Assembly (NCBI GenBank): GCA_034359265.1
Contig: CP136895.1
Coordinates: 3,412,501 to 3,476,500 of the forward strand
Direction: 5' to 3'
DNA length: 64,000 nucleotides
Source of the DNA: Canna indica
Taxonomy: Eukaryota; Streptophyta; Magnoliopsida; Zingiberales; Cannaceae
The position numbers and the translations under genes were made by a program. The notes beneath the pieces were generated by a model that saw only the letters and a list, made by a program, of their open reading frames with translations, was not told the DNA's origin and made no database searches. Below, piece by piece: positions 1 to 10,945 of the stretch (its first letter is position 1; each line of letters begins with the position of its first letter).

Positions 1-388
1 TTTTGATATTTTTTTGAAAATTTTACGATATGTTTCACAATTATTATTAGTATAGAATTCAAAATATTCAAAATATTAATTTAACAAAATTTTAGAACCA
101 ATTTTTTTTATACATGAACATGATACATTAACTTATAAATTTGAATAAGTAACTAACTTAATTGATTATAAAAATAATAGTCAAGTTTCTCTAATTTAAT
201 TATAATTTGATATAATGATGTAATATTCATCTAATCAAATTTCAAAATTTAAATTTATTTATAATAATTTTTATTTGTAAATTTAAGCAAAAGAATAATT
301 AATTTAATTAGATAAATTAATTACCTATATTTGTTAATAAATTTTAATAAACAAGTTAATTTGATATGTCAATTTAAAATTATATAGA
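1..388. other. AT-rich spacer, nothing recognised
   Basis: Very AT-rich sequence without a reading frame or recognisable repeat end. The copy at 12479-12866 is equivalent. Confidence 0.6.
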
Positions 389-957
389 AGTGCAACAGAA
401 GTCCTATAAGTTTTAAGTTTTTGAACATAAGGCCTATAAGTTTTTTTCGGTATTTTCAGTCATATATGTTTGCTACGTAGCATAGATTTGGTCCTATCCG
501 TGATAGCCAGTTAACTCTCCGTCCACGTGGACATAATGTTGTTCATACATGTCGACAAATTTTATCCTATAAATTTTATTTCGAAATTATCAGTCCTATA
601 TATTTGCTAAATAGCACATATTTGACCTTATCCGTAACGGCCAGTTAACTCTCCGTCCACGTGGACATAATGTTGTTCATACACGTCGACAAATTTGATC
701 TTATAAGTTTTATTTTAAAATTTTTAGTCCTATATGTTTGCTCCGTAGCATAGATTTAGTTCCATATGTGACAGTTCATTAATTTTTTATCCACGAAAAA
801 TAAACGCCGTTATGTACATGTTGACAGAGTTAACAAACCATTAAAGATAGGACCAAATATGTGTTAGAGAGCAAACAAATAGGGTTGAAAATACCGAAAT
901 AATACTTATAGGACTAAAGTCCAAAAAACTTAAAACTTAAAAGACTTCTATTGCCCT
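389..957. mobile_element. Fold-back (long-TIR) element with internal tandem repeats
   Basis: The two ends are inverted copies over about 125 bp. The left end starts AGTGCAACAGAAGTCCTATA and the right end, read on the minus strand, starts AGGGCAATAGAAGTC. Both then share a TTTCGGTATTTTCA block, a TGTTTGCT block and a GGTCCTATC block. Inside are two to three imperfect ~123-bp direct repeats with the words TCCGTCCACGTGGACATAAT and CATGTCGACAAA. No coding capacity was seen and no clear target duplication could be fixed. It is a non-autonomous fold-back or MITE-like element. Confidence 0.7.
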
Positions 958-2211
958 TATCCCTTTAATAAAATGTCAACTATATAGTCTATATTTATAT
1001 TTATATGTAAATGTAAATTAAATTTCAACCATGCTTAATAAAATCATATTGCTTATACTCCAATCACATTCATTTCTATACGGGCATGAATTTATATTAA
1101 AACAACATAAAAAAAAAATCTTTTTTTTTTCTATTAAATTAAAAATATAATTTTATTAAATTGAAATTTTGAAAACAGAATTTTAATTTATGATTCAAAA
1201 TTTTTAAAAATAATATTTTCAGGCCACAGTTGTTTACACCTCTAAAATCTATTCTTATTATAATAAATATAATTCATATATTTTTTTAGATTTTTTTTTG
1301 TTTTTTTTATATATTTTTTCAAAAAAGTTCATTACATGTTACACACTTTTGTGCAAAATCTAACATATTTTCTCACTCATTTAGGGCTATTTTTGCTTAT
1401 TTCATGAATATTTTTCTGAAACTCTTTTAAAAAGATTCATTCATAAAAAGATATCAAATTTTTTTTTTGTGAATGAACATTACATAAATATCTATTTAAT
1501 GATTTCTTAGAAATATCCATAAAAACTTTTTTTTTTAAATTAAATGAGCGGGAATAGCCCAAAATGAGCGGGGAAATTTTTTATATTAAATGAGTGAAAA
1601 AGAGAAAAAAGAGCGAGAAATTACTAACTTATTTATTTCAGACTTAGTTATTTTATTATATATAGATGAGTAGGAAAGTGAAAAAAATAGAAATTTACTA
1701 CCTTATTTATTACATACTTAGTTACTTTTATTATATAAAGATAAGATAATATTAGAGTTGAAAATTAGGAAGTTTGATATGCATAATTAAAAGTTGAGTG
1801 AGAAATTAGGAAATTTAAAGTAATTAATTGAAATTTAATCCGACTTTATTTGGAAGTAATCATAGTTAATTAAATGAATTTGGAAATTAATCATAGTGAA
1901 ACTAATTTTAAAAAATTGAAATTAATTATTTTCAATTTTAATAATATTCAAAATTAATTTAATTGATAAAATAGATATAAAAATTATTTTGGATGGAACA
2001 CAGTTTCATCTAGAAGCTATATGTTTCCACATGAAGATGTGTTTTATATAATATATAAGATAAAATAAAATAAAATGTCAAAAAAATGAAAATGAAATTA
2101 AATTTTATATGTAAGACGTTTATGAATTTTAAACGTGTCCAATTGAATTTTAAAAAATAGTAAAAGAAACTCAATCCATTATGAATCTGTTTAAAAATAG
2201 TAAATTATAAA
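958..2211. other. AT-rich intergenic sequence with a dispersed repeat
   Basis: No gene seen. About 1190-1560 (words CTCATTTAGGGCTATTTTTG and TTATTTCATGAA) is related in direct orientation to about 11790-12060 and in inverted orientation to about 11040-11130, so it is a dispersed AT-rich repeat. The rest is unrecognised. The copy lies at 13436-14689. Confidence 0.5.
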
Positions 2212-2215
2212 TTAT

Positions 2216-2734
2216 AAGGATCGATTGCTGGCAGCGCAAAGTCGTCAGAAGATTTATGCAGATGGAAGGGCTCGAGACATTGAGTTTACAGAGGGAGAGT
2301 TGGTGTTTCTAAAGGTATCTCCTATGAAGTGAGTGGTGAGGTTTGGAAAGAAGGGAAAGTTAAGTCCTAGGTTTATAGGACATTTTCCTATCTTACGGCG
2401 GATATGAGCCGTAGCCTATGAGTTGGCTTTACCGCCTAGTCTGGATAGGGAGCATCCAGTGTTTCATGTTTCTGTGTTGAAGCGGTATGTCAGGGATGAG
2501 TCTCATGTTCTTGAGTCGTTGATGGTGGAGGTTAATTCAATAATCTCATATGAGGAGAAACCTGTAGAGATTTTGGATCGCCAGATTAGGAAGCTAAGGT
2601 CTAAGGAAGTTCCGCTGGTGAAGGTCCGTTGGGAGCATCATTCTGGTCGGGAAGCTACTTGGGAGGTGGAGAGTGCGATGAGAGAGAAGTATCCATCTAT
2701 GTTTGTTTCCTTGGTGAGTTCTTTTCTACCATAA
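2216..2734 (+). pseudogene. Ty3/gypsy chromovirus pol C-terminus (integrase tail and chromodomain), 5'-truncated
   Basis: The three frames together give the end of a plant Ty3/gypsy polyprotein. An integrase C-terminal stretch contains DRLLAAQSRQK, EGELVFLKVSP and GKLSPRFIG. It is followed by the open part from 2423 with HPVFHVSVLKRYV and a chromodomain-like end (PLVKVRWEHHSGREATWE, then MREKYP). In-frame stops break the upstream part at about 2331 and 2405. Everything 5' of integrase is missing. It ends just before a polypurine-like stretch and the 3' LTR, the normal order for a Tekay/Del-type element. The ATG at 2423 is internal, not a true start. Confidence 0.85.
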
Positions 2735-2765
2735 ATTCGAGGACAAATTTTCTTTATGGAGGGAT

Positions 2766-5118
2766 TGTTATATCTGTAAATTTTATATAATTTAATTTAA
2801 TCATTTTCAGCCAAACGATGTGGACGCACGTTGGAAGGAGTGCCGGATAATGTGAATTAAGGTGAGGCTTTTACGCGTGTTTAGTGTTTTATTTATTTCT
2901 TTATTTTATTTTAGGTTTTGGATTATTAGTTGAGTCGAGTCCGACGACTCGATCAGAACCTAATTTGGACAAGTGTGGGTTGAGTTAGGTAGAAGCCGCG
3001 GTTGGATTAAGTGAGGGGTAGAATCGTAATATATATAAGGGGGGTAAGTTTGAGTGAGGGGTAGAAGTGTTAAAAAAAGAAAAAAAAAGTTTATTTGGTG
3101 TGTGCGGTTGCTACAGCCGCACACACCCAAAATAAAAAAAAGGGGAGAAAAGAAGGCAGCGACAGAGGGCGATGGAGGAGGGGTTGGAAGAAGGATTTGC
3201 CGTCGGTGGTGTTGCCGTCGCCGGTGATAGTCGACTAAGGACTTTGGAGAGAGTCTTCCACTTCGATTTCCCTTACCGGTGAGTGGTTAAGTTCTTGCCA
3301 AAACCCATGATTCATCCGCTCACCTTGCCGCCCCTCATTTGAAGAAATATGGAAGAATTTCTTTGAAGATTTAAATTCCTTCTCCCATTTGGATTTAGTT
3401 GTGGTTCTGGTACTGATTTATGTGTTAAATTTGGGACTTGATGCATAAAATTTTAAGCAATGGAAACTTGGAATTTGTCATGACCGCTTACTGTCAAGAG
3501 GAGTTCTTGAGACTTCTATTCTTCAAGTCTACCGAAAATTTATTGTAATGGCTTGTAATCTAGCTTTTAATTCATGTAATCCAGCCTTAATTCTTGTAAT
3601 GGCTGCCTGTTGGAAACTTTATATTTTCTTCTTCAAGTGGTCGGGTGAACAGAAGCTTGAGAATTTTATTTAGTTGTGTGAATATATATAAACATTCCTT
3701 GGTTCATTAAATGGTAATTTACCTTGGTAAATAGCTTTTATATTGGTGTTAGTTGGAGGATGGTTAGCAGAAGAATAGAAAGCATGGAGGGTAGTGTGAC
3801 CACATGAGGCATTGGCCTCATGTGGCTACCTGCTGCAAGCATAGGAGAAATTGGATCATTGAATATTAAATCATAATGTTGGTAGTAAATTCCTTATGCT
3901 AACAAATCCATATGGTGAACTTTGGTATTGGTTTAAGGAGAAAGAGGTTTAGGTGGCAGCTTTAAGTCCATTAGTGTAGTTCTTATTAAATAATAATTTC
4001 ATGGTGGTTTATGCAAATATTTTTATCTACTATTATGCATTTACATATTGTGCTAGTATGAATTGGGGTGTTTGCAAATATGTTTAATTACAGTGTTAGA
4101 ATACTTATGTAGCTATATTTTATTGTTGAACCTGTACTTGGTAACATTTAACTTGAATGAACTGGCTGTATTTAGTGTGTGTATACATTGTGGGTGTATC
4201 CATCATATGTAATGTGCCTGTGTGTGTGTGGACGGAACGAAGGTTGGTTGGGCGGATTAGCGGAGGGGGGTGTGGACCGGGAAGCTCGTCAACGAGTCAC
4301 ACTAACGATCGACCCGGAGTGCCACTGGTTGGAGGGTTTTTCCAACCATTTAGGGTCACTGAGGCTAGAGGGTCTGCCTAGCTCAGGAACCTTGGGCGGG
4401 AAGCTCACTGGGCATGTCCTAGTGACCGACTCGTATTGTTTGGAAGTATACCTGTGTGTATATGCAGTTTCTTTTCTATATGGGTTACATGTGGACTGCA
4501 GTTTTGGTTTCACATAGATACAGGATTTAATTCTGGATTTAAGCAAGTATTCATTATGTTGTGAAATTAACTAATATGTGATTATTATGTTTCCCATATA
4601 ACTGTTAACCGTGGACTATGGTAGGCTCAGGACTGAGCCGCTCACTAAGTCCAATATGGACTTACTCTCTTTTTGTTGTTGTCTTTTGTAGCACAAGGTC
4701 AGAACCAATAGTAGCACTGGAGTGTCTGAGTAGCGCAGCTGGGAGCGGCATGTTCAGGGCTGATCTCGTGACAAGTCGAAGTTAGAGTTAGGGTAGTGGT
4801 CGGGTTTAGCGAGAGTCCTGTATCGAGACTGATTGTACTTTATTTCATTTATGGATTCTTTATTTCATTTATTGTTTCAAACATTGTTTAAAGTTTACTC
4901 CGGTTGAACATTCATGTTTCCGAGATTTCTTTAACAAAGGATGAATTTGTTTTGTTCTATAATATTTTGTTAGTGGTTGGAGTTTGAAATATAAAGTTTG
5001 TTTTATCTATGTGGTCTGTGATTAGTTTGTTTTATTTCTGTGGTTGTGATTTGAGTTAGGCTTCGCGGTATGCTTGTATACCTGGCCGATCACACCATTG
5101 TGGAATTGTGGTGTGACA
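2766..5118 (+). mobile_element. Ty3/gypsy 3' LTR (2353 bp)
   Basis: The LTR starts TGTTATATCTGTAAA straight after the purine-rich stretch TTTATGGAGGGAT that follows the pol stop. It ends GGTGTGACA, so it has TG...CA termini. Short frames inside (for example 4157-4546) are not genes. The element is 5'-truncated, so a target duplication cannot be tested. It is unlike the solo LTR at 32483 except for the terminal TGTTATATCT. Confidence 0.8.
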
Positions 5119-5187
5119 TTAAATTATGTTTGAAAATGTAGAAAAAATAGTACATTTTGGCATCGCCAACAAGCAGGCGCCAACACT

Positions 5188-5995
5188 TGTGTGTAGAATG
5201 AAATAAAAGAGAAATGCATTAATTCAGTGCAAAGTGGTAGCCTTTTATAGGCTTACAAAGCAAATTGATAACCCTTAAAAACTAGGACAAATGAAATGAC
5301 AATTGCTACCTAATCAAAGATAAACTCCTACTAAACAAGGATAAATGCCCAGTAATTAAAATTCTAAGAGATAAAACCCAGGCTTGATCAAATGAGCCTT
5401 GCTTGCTGTTGTTATCTTTTAACACTCCCCTTCAACACCAACTTTCATTTTCTTCACCATGCCGAACTTCTAACGAAAGTTTTCAAGCTAACACCTTATG
5501 TAGCTTCTCTTTATCACCCGTCATGTGTTTGAGCGGCCCGTATCAATTATTCAATCATTCCCATAAATGATTTGATCAGATATTAATTGTCATAAGAGGA
5601 GCCATCGCCTCTTATGCAACAAACATCGCCTCAATGTTCTATTCTTCTTCACTTTTGGAAGTAGCGACATCACTTTCCATAGACTTTTTCTTCGACCAAC
5701 ATACTTTTGCCATGTGACCCTTCTTACCGCAATTGCAACACTTCCCTTTAATTTTTTATCATTGTCAATCTATCCGACTCTTCCTCTACCTCACGCGTTG
5801 CCGCTGCAAGCCTGCAATCACCCTCACTCGGTCAATGCCTCTCTTTCTCTCTCCCTCACACGTTGCGAACCACAACTCCTTCCTCACTCACTAGCCTGGA
5901 TTCTTCTCCTTCTTTATGCTCTCCTTCAAAAGCTTCAAAAGCTTCAAAAGCTTCGGATCATACAATCTAGCTAGTTAGCTCTTTGTATTACAGGT
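5188..5995 (-). mobile_element. Ty1/copia relic: gag zinc knuckle, protease scrap, LTR
   Basis: Read on the minus strand, a gag tail carries a CCHC zinc knuckle (CCNCGKKGHMAKVC, about 5700-5745). A protease-like HMTGDKEKLHKV follows near 5510, then a polypurine end (GGTGTTGAAGGGGAG) and an LTR of about 237 bp (TGTTAAAAG... at 5424 to ...TACACA near 5188). Integrase, RT and RNase H are missing, so the protease remnant runs almost directly into the 3' end. Nine-base CTTCAAAAG repeats (three units) lie at about 5927-5955. Related copies are at 17666, 31436 (LTR only) and 43618. Confidence 0.75.
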
Positions 5996-6808
5996 GGTAG
6001 TTGATCTTTGAATCATATCATACCAAACAAACAATACTTAACCATTCACTTCTATAATACTAATCACTTAATTGGCAACATAGTCTCGGCATATTGAAGA
6101 AAGATTAGCATAGAGCATTGTAGCTAATAATGAATGATTATCCTAAAACCATTAACGTTCAATTGTTAAAAGAGGATCTCTTCTGTCTTTCGCATGTGTA
6201 GATTTTTGTATTTGAATAATTGAATGTAACACCAAACCATAAAAAAAAAGTTCTTTAAACAAAATTAACATTCCGTCAGATGTTTCAAAATGACAAACTC
6301 AACGAAGTAAGGTATTGCGATTGCAAAATTGTTCTTTAAACCTAAAATGAATATCCATCGATTCATTGCTAAGTATTACGATTGCAAAATTGTTAGCATA
6401 CTAAAGTTTAATATCGTGAAAATTTGATTTTAGATTCAGATTATCCTTCCTCTAGTGTACTAAAGCTTGCTCAAGTTCGAGTTTATGAAAAGCCAACTCA
6501 ATTAGATTCAGATTGTACCCAATTTGAATTTTCGGTCGGATTCAAATAAATTTTGTGGAATATGGATAGTTCGACTCTTTTTATTGGGTTTGAATAAGTA
6601 GTTCGAAAAATGGAGACTTATAAAATCATGTAAACTTTTGTTTTGTATATCAAAGTTTATAAAAAATTGAATCAATTTGAAAAGTTCAATTTGATAACTT
6701 TGAATAAATTTGGATTGGTGTGAATTAATGGATTCTAATGAAGTTGACATGAATTGAGAGTTTTTATATATATATATATATCAAAATGCAAATGTGCCAT
6801 CTCGCACT
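5996..6808. other. NLR-unit spacer shared with 48000-48700, no gene
   Basis: Non-coding. It is the same sequence as 47996-48700 (for example CATATTGAAGAAAGATTAGC and the words GAATTTTCGGTC and ATGGAGACTTATAAAATC). At about 6078 the word GGCAACATAGTCTC is the uninterrupted form of the site occupied by the CACTA at 44487-47995. Copy at 18474-19286. Confidence 0.7.
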
Positions 6809-6827
6809 TTTATTCTAAAAGCTTGCT

Positions 6828-7496
6828 TTTTTATTTTGAAAACAGTGAGGCTGGAGCCACACGCCTAAATCCATTTCATTGGGCATGAAATGCCAAAAAA
6901 GGTTACATGAAAGGGGTATATGCAGCTGTCATGAGGGACATACCCGCATATAACCCGAGAATCGGGAAGACAGAGGAGCCCAAGGAGGGAGAGGAAAAAG
7001 AAAGGGGGAAGAGAGCAGTACATGTCGTAGCACTTTAAGAGATAGAGGACCGGAAACGGTCGGCTAAGGCCACAATATCTTCGATATTAAAACTGCTCCT
7101 CGCGGAAGACAATCACATTTCGAGCAAACCAAATTGACCAAATCCGAATCGTCGATAGTTTAACGTGAGAAGCGGGCCATGAGGGACGGTTACCGCAAAG
7201 GGTCGGCAGGACCCACCGACCACCCCCTCCGATCGATGAAGAGAGAAGCGATCTCAGCCATCCATGAGGATCATGCAGTCTTGGAATAGGTGAGCCATAT
7301 CTTTGTCTGTAGAGTTGCAAAAAACACACGAGCAATCCCTAATCATCACGCCGAGTTTTCTAAGATGTGACCTCCAAAGAAGTTTTTGCCGCACCTTGGC
7401 AAAAGAAAACTCTACGCCGATGGCCAATGCTGTTAATGACCCATTTTGGAGCCTTAAATATGGAGAGAATTGCTCGGGATGCAGTTGAGGATGCTA
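6828..7496 (-). mobile_element. 5'-truncated LINE (zf-RVT end) with 19-bp target duplication
   Basis: The insert is flanked by perfect 19-bp repeats TTTATTCTAAAAGCTTGCT (6809-6827 and 7497-7515). Read on the minus strand it ends in an A-rich tail at 6828, as retroposition requires. It encodes the end of a plant LINE ORF2, including a zinc-binding zf-RVT segment (CSCVFCN...MAHLFQDC) and a WSIWFARNVIVF stretch, with several stops. A paralogous empty site exists at about 50857-50880 (GTTCTAAAAGCGTGCTGACG), which confirms the boundaries. Confidence 0.88.
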
Positions 7497-7515
7497 TTTA
7501 TTCTAAAAGCTTGCT

Positions 7516-7750
7516 GACGTGGCAACTTTAGAAATTTTATATATTATCAATGTTATACCAAGGTGTGAGGGAGCTGTTGTTGATATTAGTGTCGAATCAT
7601 AATTTGGGTGTTGGGTTCAATAATTATTTTCTAACTTATTTAAACCAAACCAAAATAAATTGTGAAATTTTCTTTCTATGTTTTTTTAAAAAAGTAAATG
7701 AAACACCAAGTCAAACTTTGAACTGAACTTCTGACCAACTATTATTATTA
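7516..7750. other. Distal NLR upstream module
   Basis: Sequence shared with 28565-28975, 36255-36460 and 50890-51300. Shared words include TTATACCAAGGTGTGAGG, TTGGGTTCAATAATTATT and GAGTCAAACT. It marks the far upstream part of each NLR unit. Copy at 19994-20228. Confidence 0.7.
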
Positions 7751-9710
7751 CTAGCTACAGTACTCGCGGTTTGCACGGTTAATTTATAATTTTAAAAATA
7801 AAAAAAATGAAATTGAAGGTTATATTTTAATATATGTTTGTATACAAATAAAATAGTTTGTCAAAAAATATTATGATATTTTTCATATTTTGTAATATAA
7901 ATTTAATTTGGAATTATATTAATTTAAATTTAGAACTAATTTTTATAATTTTAGAAAATGATTATTTAAATTTAAATTATAAATTAAATTTTATCTATAA
8001 TTTAATATTCTTAATAATTTAAATAAAAATTTAGAATTAAATTGTATACCAACATTTTTCAAGAATAAGTTATTATATTGTTATCATTTTACAAAAAAGT
8101 TTGAAATTAAAATTAAAATTTATATTTTTAATATATTATTATATATTAATAGAATAGTTTATCGATTTTCTTTTATATTTTCACATTTTTTAACGTAGTT
8201 TTAATTTTAAATTATATAAATTTAAATTTAAAACTATTTTTTTATATTTTTAGAAAACAATAATTATTTTAAACTTCAATTATAAATTAATTTTTAATTT
8301 TACTTTTAAATTAAATTTGTAACAATAATTTAATATTCATAAAAATGAAAATGAAAATTTTAAAAATTAAATATTTCTATACCTATATTTTTAGAAATAA
8401 GTTACAATGTTATTATCATATTACAAAAAAATATATTTTTGATGATAAAACCAATAGTAAGATATTTAAATTAAATTATAATTTTAAATAATAATATATA
8501 AACATACCACAAAGTAATATATATTAATTTAATTTAATTTATATAATTATAAAAGTGTGCACATATATTTATATAGTTTACTTTAAAATAACTATAAACA
8601 ATAATTAAATTTAAAATATAAATAAGAATTAGAAAGATAAAAGATGAATTATCTTATATTATGATTAATAATTATTTTTAACGTTTAAAATAATATGATC
8701 ATATAGAAAAAACATAAAAAAAATAAAAATTCATATAAATAAATTTATAACCTAGTGCAACATAAAAAATAAAATATCAATAAGATAAATCTAAAAATGG
8801 TAATAATATTTTTATATAATGATATTAATTTGTTTCAAAATGCATACATCTTCATAATTTTTGAATAAAAATTTAAATTAATAATTTTAAAAATAGAGGA
8901 AATCAAAACGTACTATTTCAAAACAAATAATACTATATAGGATTTTAATAAAAAAAAATATAGAAAAAATAAAATGGGAAACTATTAATAATTTTAAGGA
9001 TAAACATCAAATATAAAGTAAAGTACATCAATTAAAAATTTATAAGTATAAATAATTAATTTAAAGAATAAGAAATTTAAAATAATTTAATTTTTTTTCA
9101 AAAATAAAGAAAAAATGATATTTCATAAATACAAAAATAATATAAAAAATAATTATATACATTTAAAAATTAATTTATATATATATTTCAATGATTAAAA
9201 ATTAAAAAAATACAAAAATAATAATATTTTTATGAATAAAATCAAATATAATATGAATATAATATAACATAATGAAAAAAATAGAAAATAAAATATTTAA
9301 ATTATTCTAAGTTACATCATTTTTTTTTGTTTTGAAATACTATTATTTATTAACAAACCTCAAAAAATGATATTTCGAAACTCAAAAATTAATATAAAAA
9401 ACTTCAATAAATAAATAATATTTGCAATTATTATTCAAAAAATAATAAAAAAAAATCAAAATATGTAAATATAGAGAAAATAAGTGAGGTAAAAGTAAAT
9501 ATAGAGAAAATAAGTGAGGTAAAAAATTTTATTACAAATTTTAGTGGGATAAAAATTTGGGAGAAAAAATTTAGGTGAGAAAAGTAAAATTTTTTTGATA
9601 CGAGGGATAAAAATAAAAATATTAGTGAGATAAAATTAAAGATAAAAAATTTAAAAGAGTGGGAGAGTTTAGCGGAATGACTCCTTCCTTTTATATATAT
9701 ATATATATAT
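7751..9710 (-). mobile_element. Non-autonomous AT-rich Helitron-like insertion (~1.96 kb)
   Basis: Paralogous modules run straight from CTGACCAGCTATATATTA to AAGTAAATATAATATCAGAG. Here about 1.96 kb lies between these points. On the minus strand the left edge reads GTGCAAACCGCGAGTACTGT then AGCTAG followed by T, resembling a Helitron 3' end (hairpin-like CCGTG/CGCG stretch, CTAG, host T). The other edge reads TATAAAAGGAAGGAGTCATT, like plant Helitron 5' ends. The body is over 85% AT by eye with no coding capacity. A 30-bp unit is doubled near 9468-9527. The 5' edge is blurred by an AT run. Confidence 0.6.
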
Positions 9711-9823
9711 AAGTAAATATAATATCAGAGTTAATTAAGATATATATATTTGGGTGGGGCCGGGTGTTCGGTACAAATGAAAGTGAGTATTAATCTATAA
9801 AATAGTTATCAATTGGGCCAAGT

Positions 9824-9867
<44 letters not shown>

Positions 9868-10109
9868 GATTGCCGTGGGTGGATTAATTAATTAAGCCCA
9901 ACAACACACAAAACCTTATTTAATTAATTAGGTAATTTGCATCAATCTCGATATAAAACAAATATAATAGCTTTTCAAGTCATCAGTTAAGCAATAGGTC
10001 CATAAATATGAAATATTTACACGTCGACAGATCAAGACACAAAGCCTTAATTAATTAGATAATTAATTTGCACAATACAAAAAAAATGTAATAGCTTTTC
10101 AAGTCATGT
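9711..10109 (+). promoter_or_regulatory. Orphan NLR upstream module, split by LINE
   Basis: Sequence otherwise found upstream of the NLR genes: AATATAATATCAGAGTTAAT, an AT run, TGGGTGGATTAATTAATTAA, then the paired ACAAAACCTTA / ACAAAGCCTTAATTAATTAG repeats and CTTTTCAAGTCATG. It is followed by a LINE instead of an NLR. Assigned by homology only, as no TATA box or start site can be fixed. Confidence 0.6.
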
Positions 10110-10633
10110 TTCTGAAGGATGTCTCGCTCTCCTCCAAGGGCGACTCGGTCGCCGCCCCTCCCTCCTCGCCGCCCCCCTCCCTCAACCTCCTGATCCCCTG
10201 TTGTCTCCGGCACCAAGGCGTCTGCAAATCCTACTCCGAATGTGGCCTCGTTCTCTACTCCTTAAAGGAAATCCATTCCTCCGTCCCCTACTCCTCAAAG
10301 GAATTCCAAGACGCCGCCTCAAGCGCTCTCTTGGGCGCAGATATTGAGGGGTTCCAACCCCAAATAGCCGACTGGGGCCGCATCAACGATTTCAACCTCG
10401 ACTCTCTCAAAGATTCAATTCGCTACTTCGGATAAAATTTCCTTCACTTCCGAGCAAACCCTAGCGTGGAGGGAACCTTGACAATGCAGTCTAATAGGTA
10501 ATTCTTAGGTAAATCGCCTTCACTGGAATCCCTGCGTTTGTGGGCCTCTCGAGTTTGGTTTTAGTATGAATTTAAATCCGTCATGGATCTTGATGAGCAA
10601 TTTTTTGTTTTTCGATTTGCTTCGATTGAATCA
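10110..10633 (+). mobile_element. 5' end of LINE, cut at the duplication joint
   Basis: Equals the first 524 bp of the LINE at 22562. It stops at ...CGATTGAATCA within ORF1, and unrelated Helitron helicase sequence follows. The 109-codon frame from 10106 borrows its ATG from the target-site duplication, so it is not a gene. Confidence 0.9.
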
Positions 10634-10945
10634 CCCGTCCCACTAAATCCATATAGAAAGAATAATCCTTCACGATTTTCAGCGATTCTAAGCATAATCT
10701 TATCGTATATATTTCTTTGCTCAACTGTGAGAATAGAAAGGAGTTAAGTATGTTCTATAGCTAATGATCGTTTATCATAGTTAAATTCATCATAAATAAA
10801 TTTATTTCTGCATTGATGAAGGAATGAGATATCTAGAAATGATATTTTGGGCAAATCAACTATACTTATTTTGTTACTCCTTAACATATTCTTAATCTCT
10901 GCAAGAGCAGAGTTCTTCAACTCATCTTCACACAAAAAATTCATT
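10634..10945 (-). pseudogene. Helitron (Pif1-type) helicase fragment, N-side of domain to Walker A
   Basis: The minus strand reads through helicase sequence typical of plant Helitron RepHel proteins: SLAIEHT, a stop, then LTVEQRNIYDKIML and FFLYGFSGTG. The last is the start of the Walker A loop (normally GxxGxGKT), which is cut exactly at 10634 where it meets the LINE. The 66-codon stretch from 10944 carries the preceding region. The complementary part of such a helicase (Walker B onward) is at 56585-57777. Confidence 0.8.

Larger units (their letters stand above)
1..10633. repeat. Tandem segmental duplication, copy 1 (left end outside window)
   Basis: Base 1 corresponds to base 12479, and the match continues to 10633 (=23085), where copy 1 stops inside a LINE. 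Differences seen are a T/C change (504 versus 12982), a 30-bp unit present twice in copy 1 near 9468-9527 but once in copy 2, and a 4-bp length change in an AT run (about 9826-9864). All shared reading frames are identical. The repeat unit is best read as 10634-23085, which puts the first 1.84 kb of copy 1 left of the window. The high identity means either a very recent duplication or an assembly artefact. Confidence 0.95.

Noticed and set aside
4157..4546. Overlapping open frames on both strands (74-112 codons), repeated at 16635-17024
   Set aside because: They lie wholly inside the gypsy LTR, overlap each other in different frames and show no domain; chance frames in a less AT-rich stretch.
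6508..6750. 80-codon antisense frame, repeated at 18986
   Set aside because: AT-rich chance frame rich in Phe/Ile/Lys/Asn; broken in the diverged copy at 48450-48680.
9826..9864. Long AT dinucleotide run as a possible TATA box or origin
   Set aside because: A length-variable microsatellite between duplicated copies; no downstream gene.
10106..10435. 109-codon frame with ATG at 10106 (and 22558)
   Set aside because: The ATG is part of the target-site duplication and the rest is the GC-rich LINE 5' region; not an independent gene.
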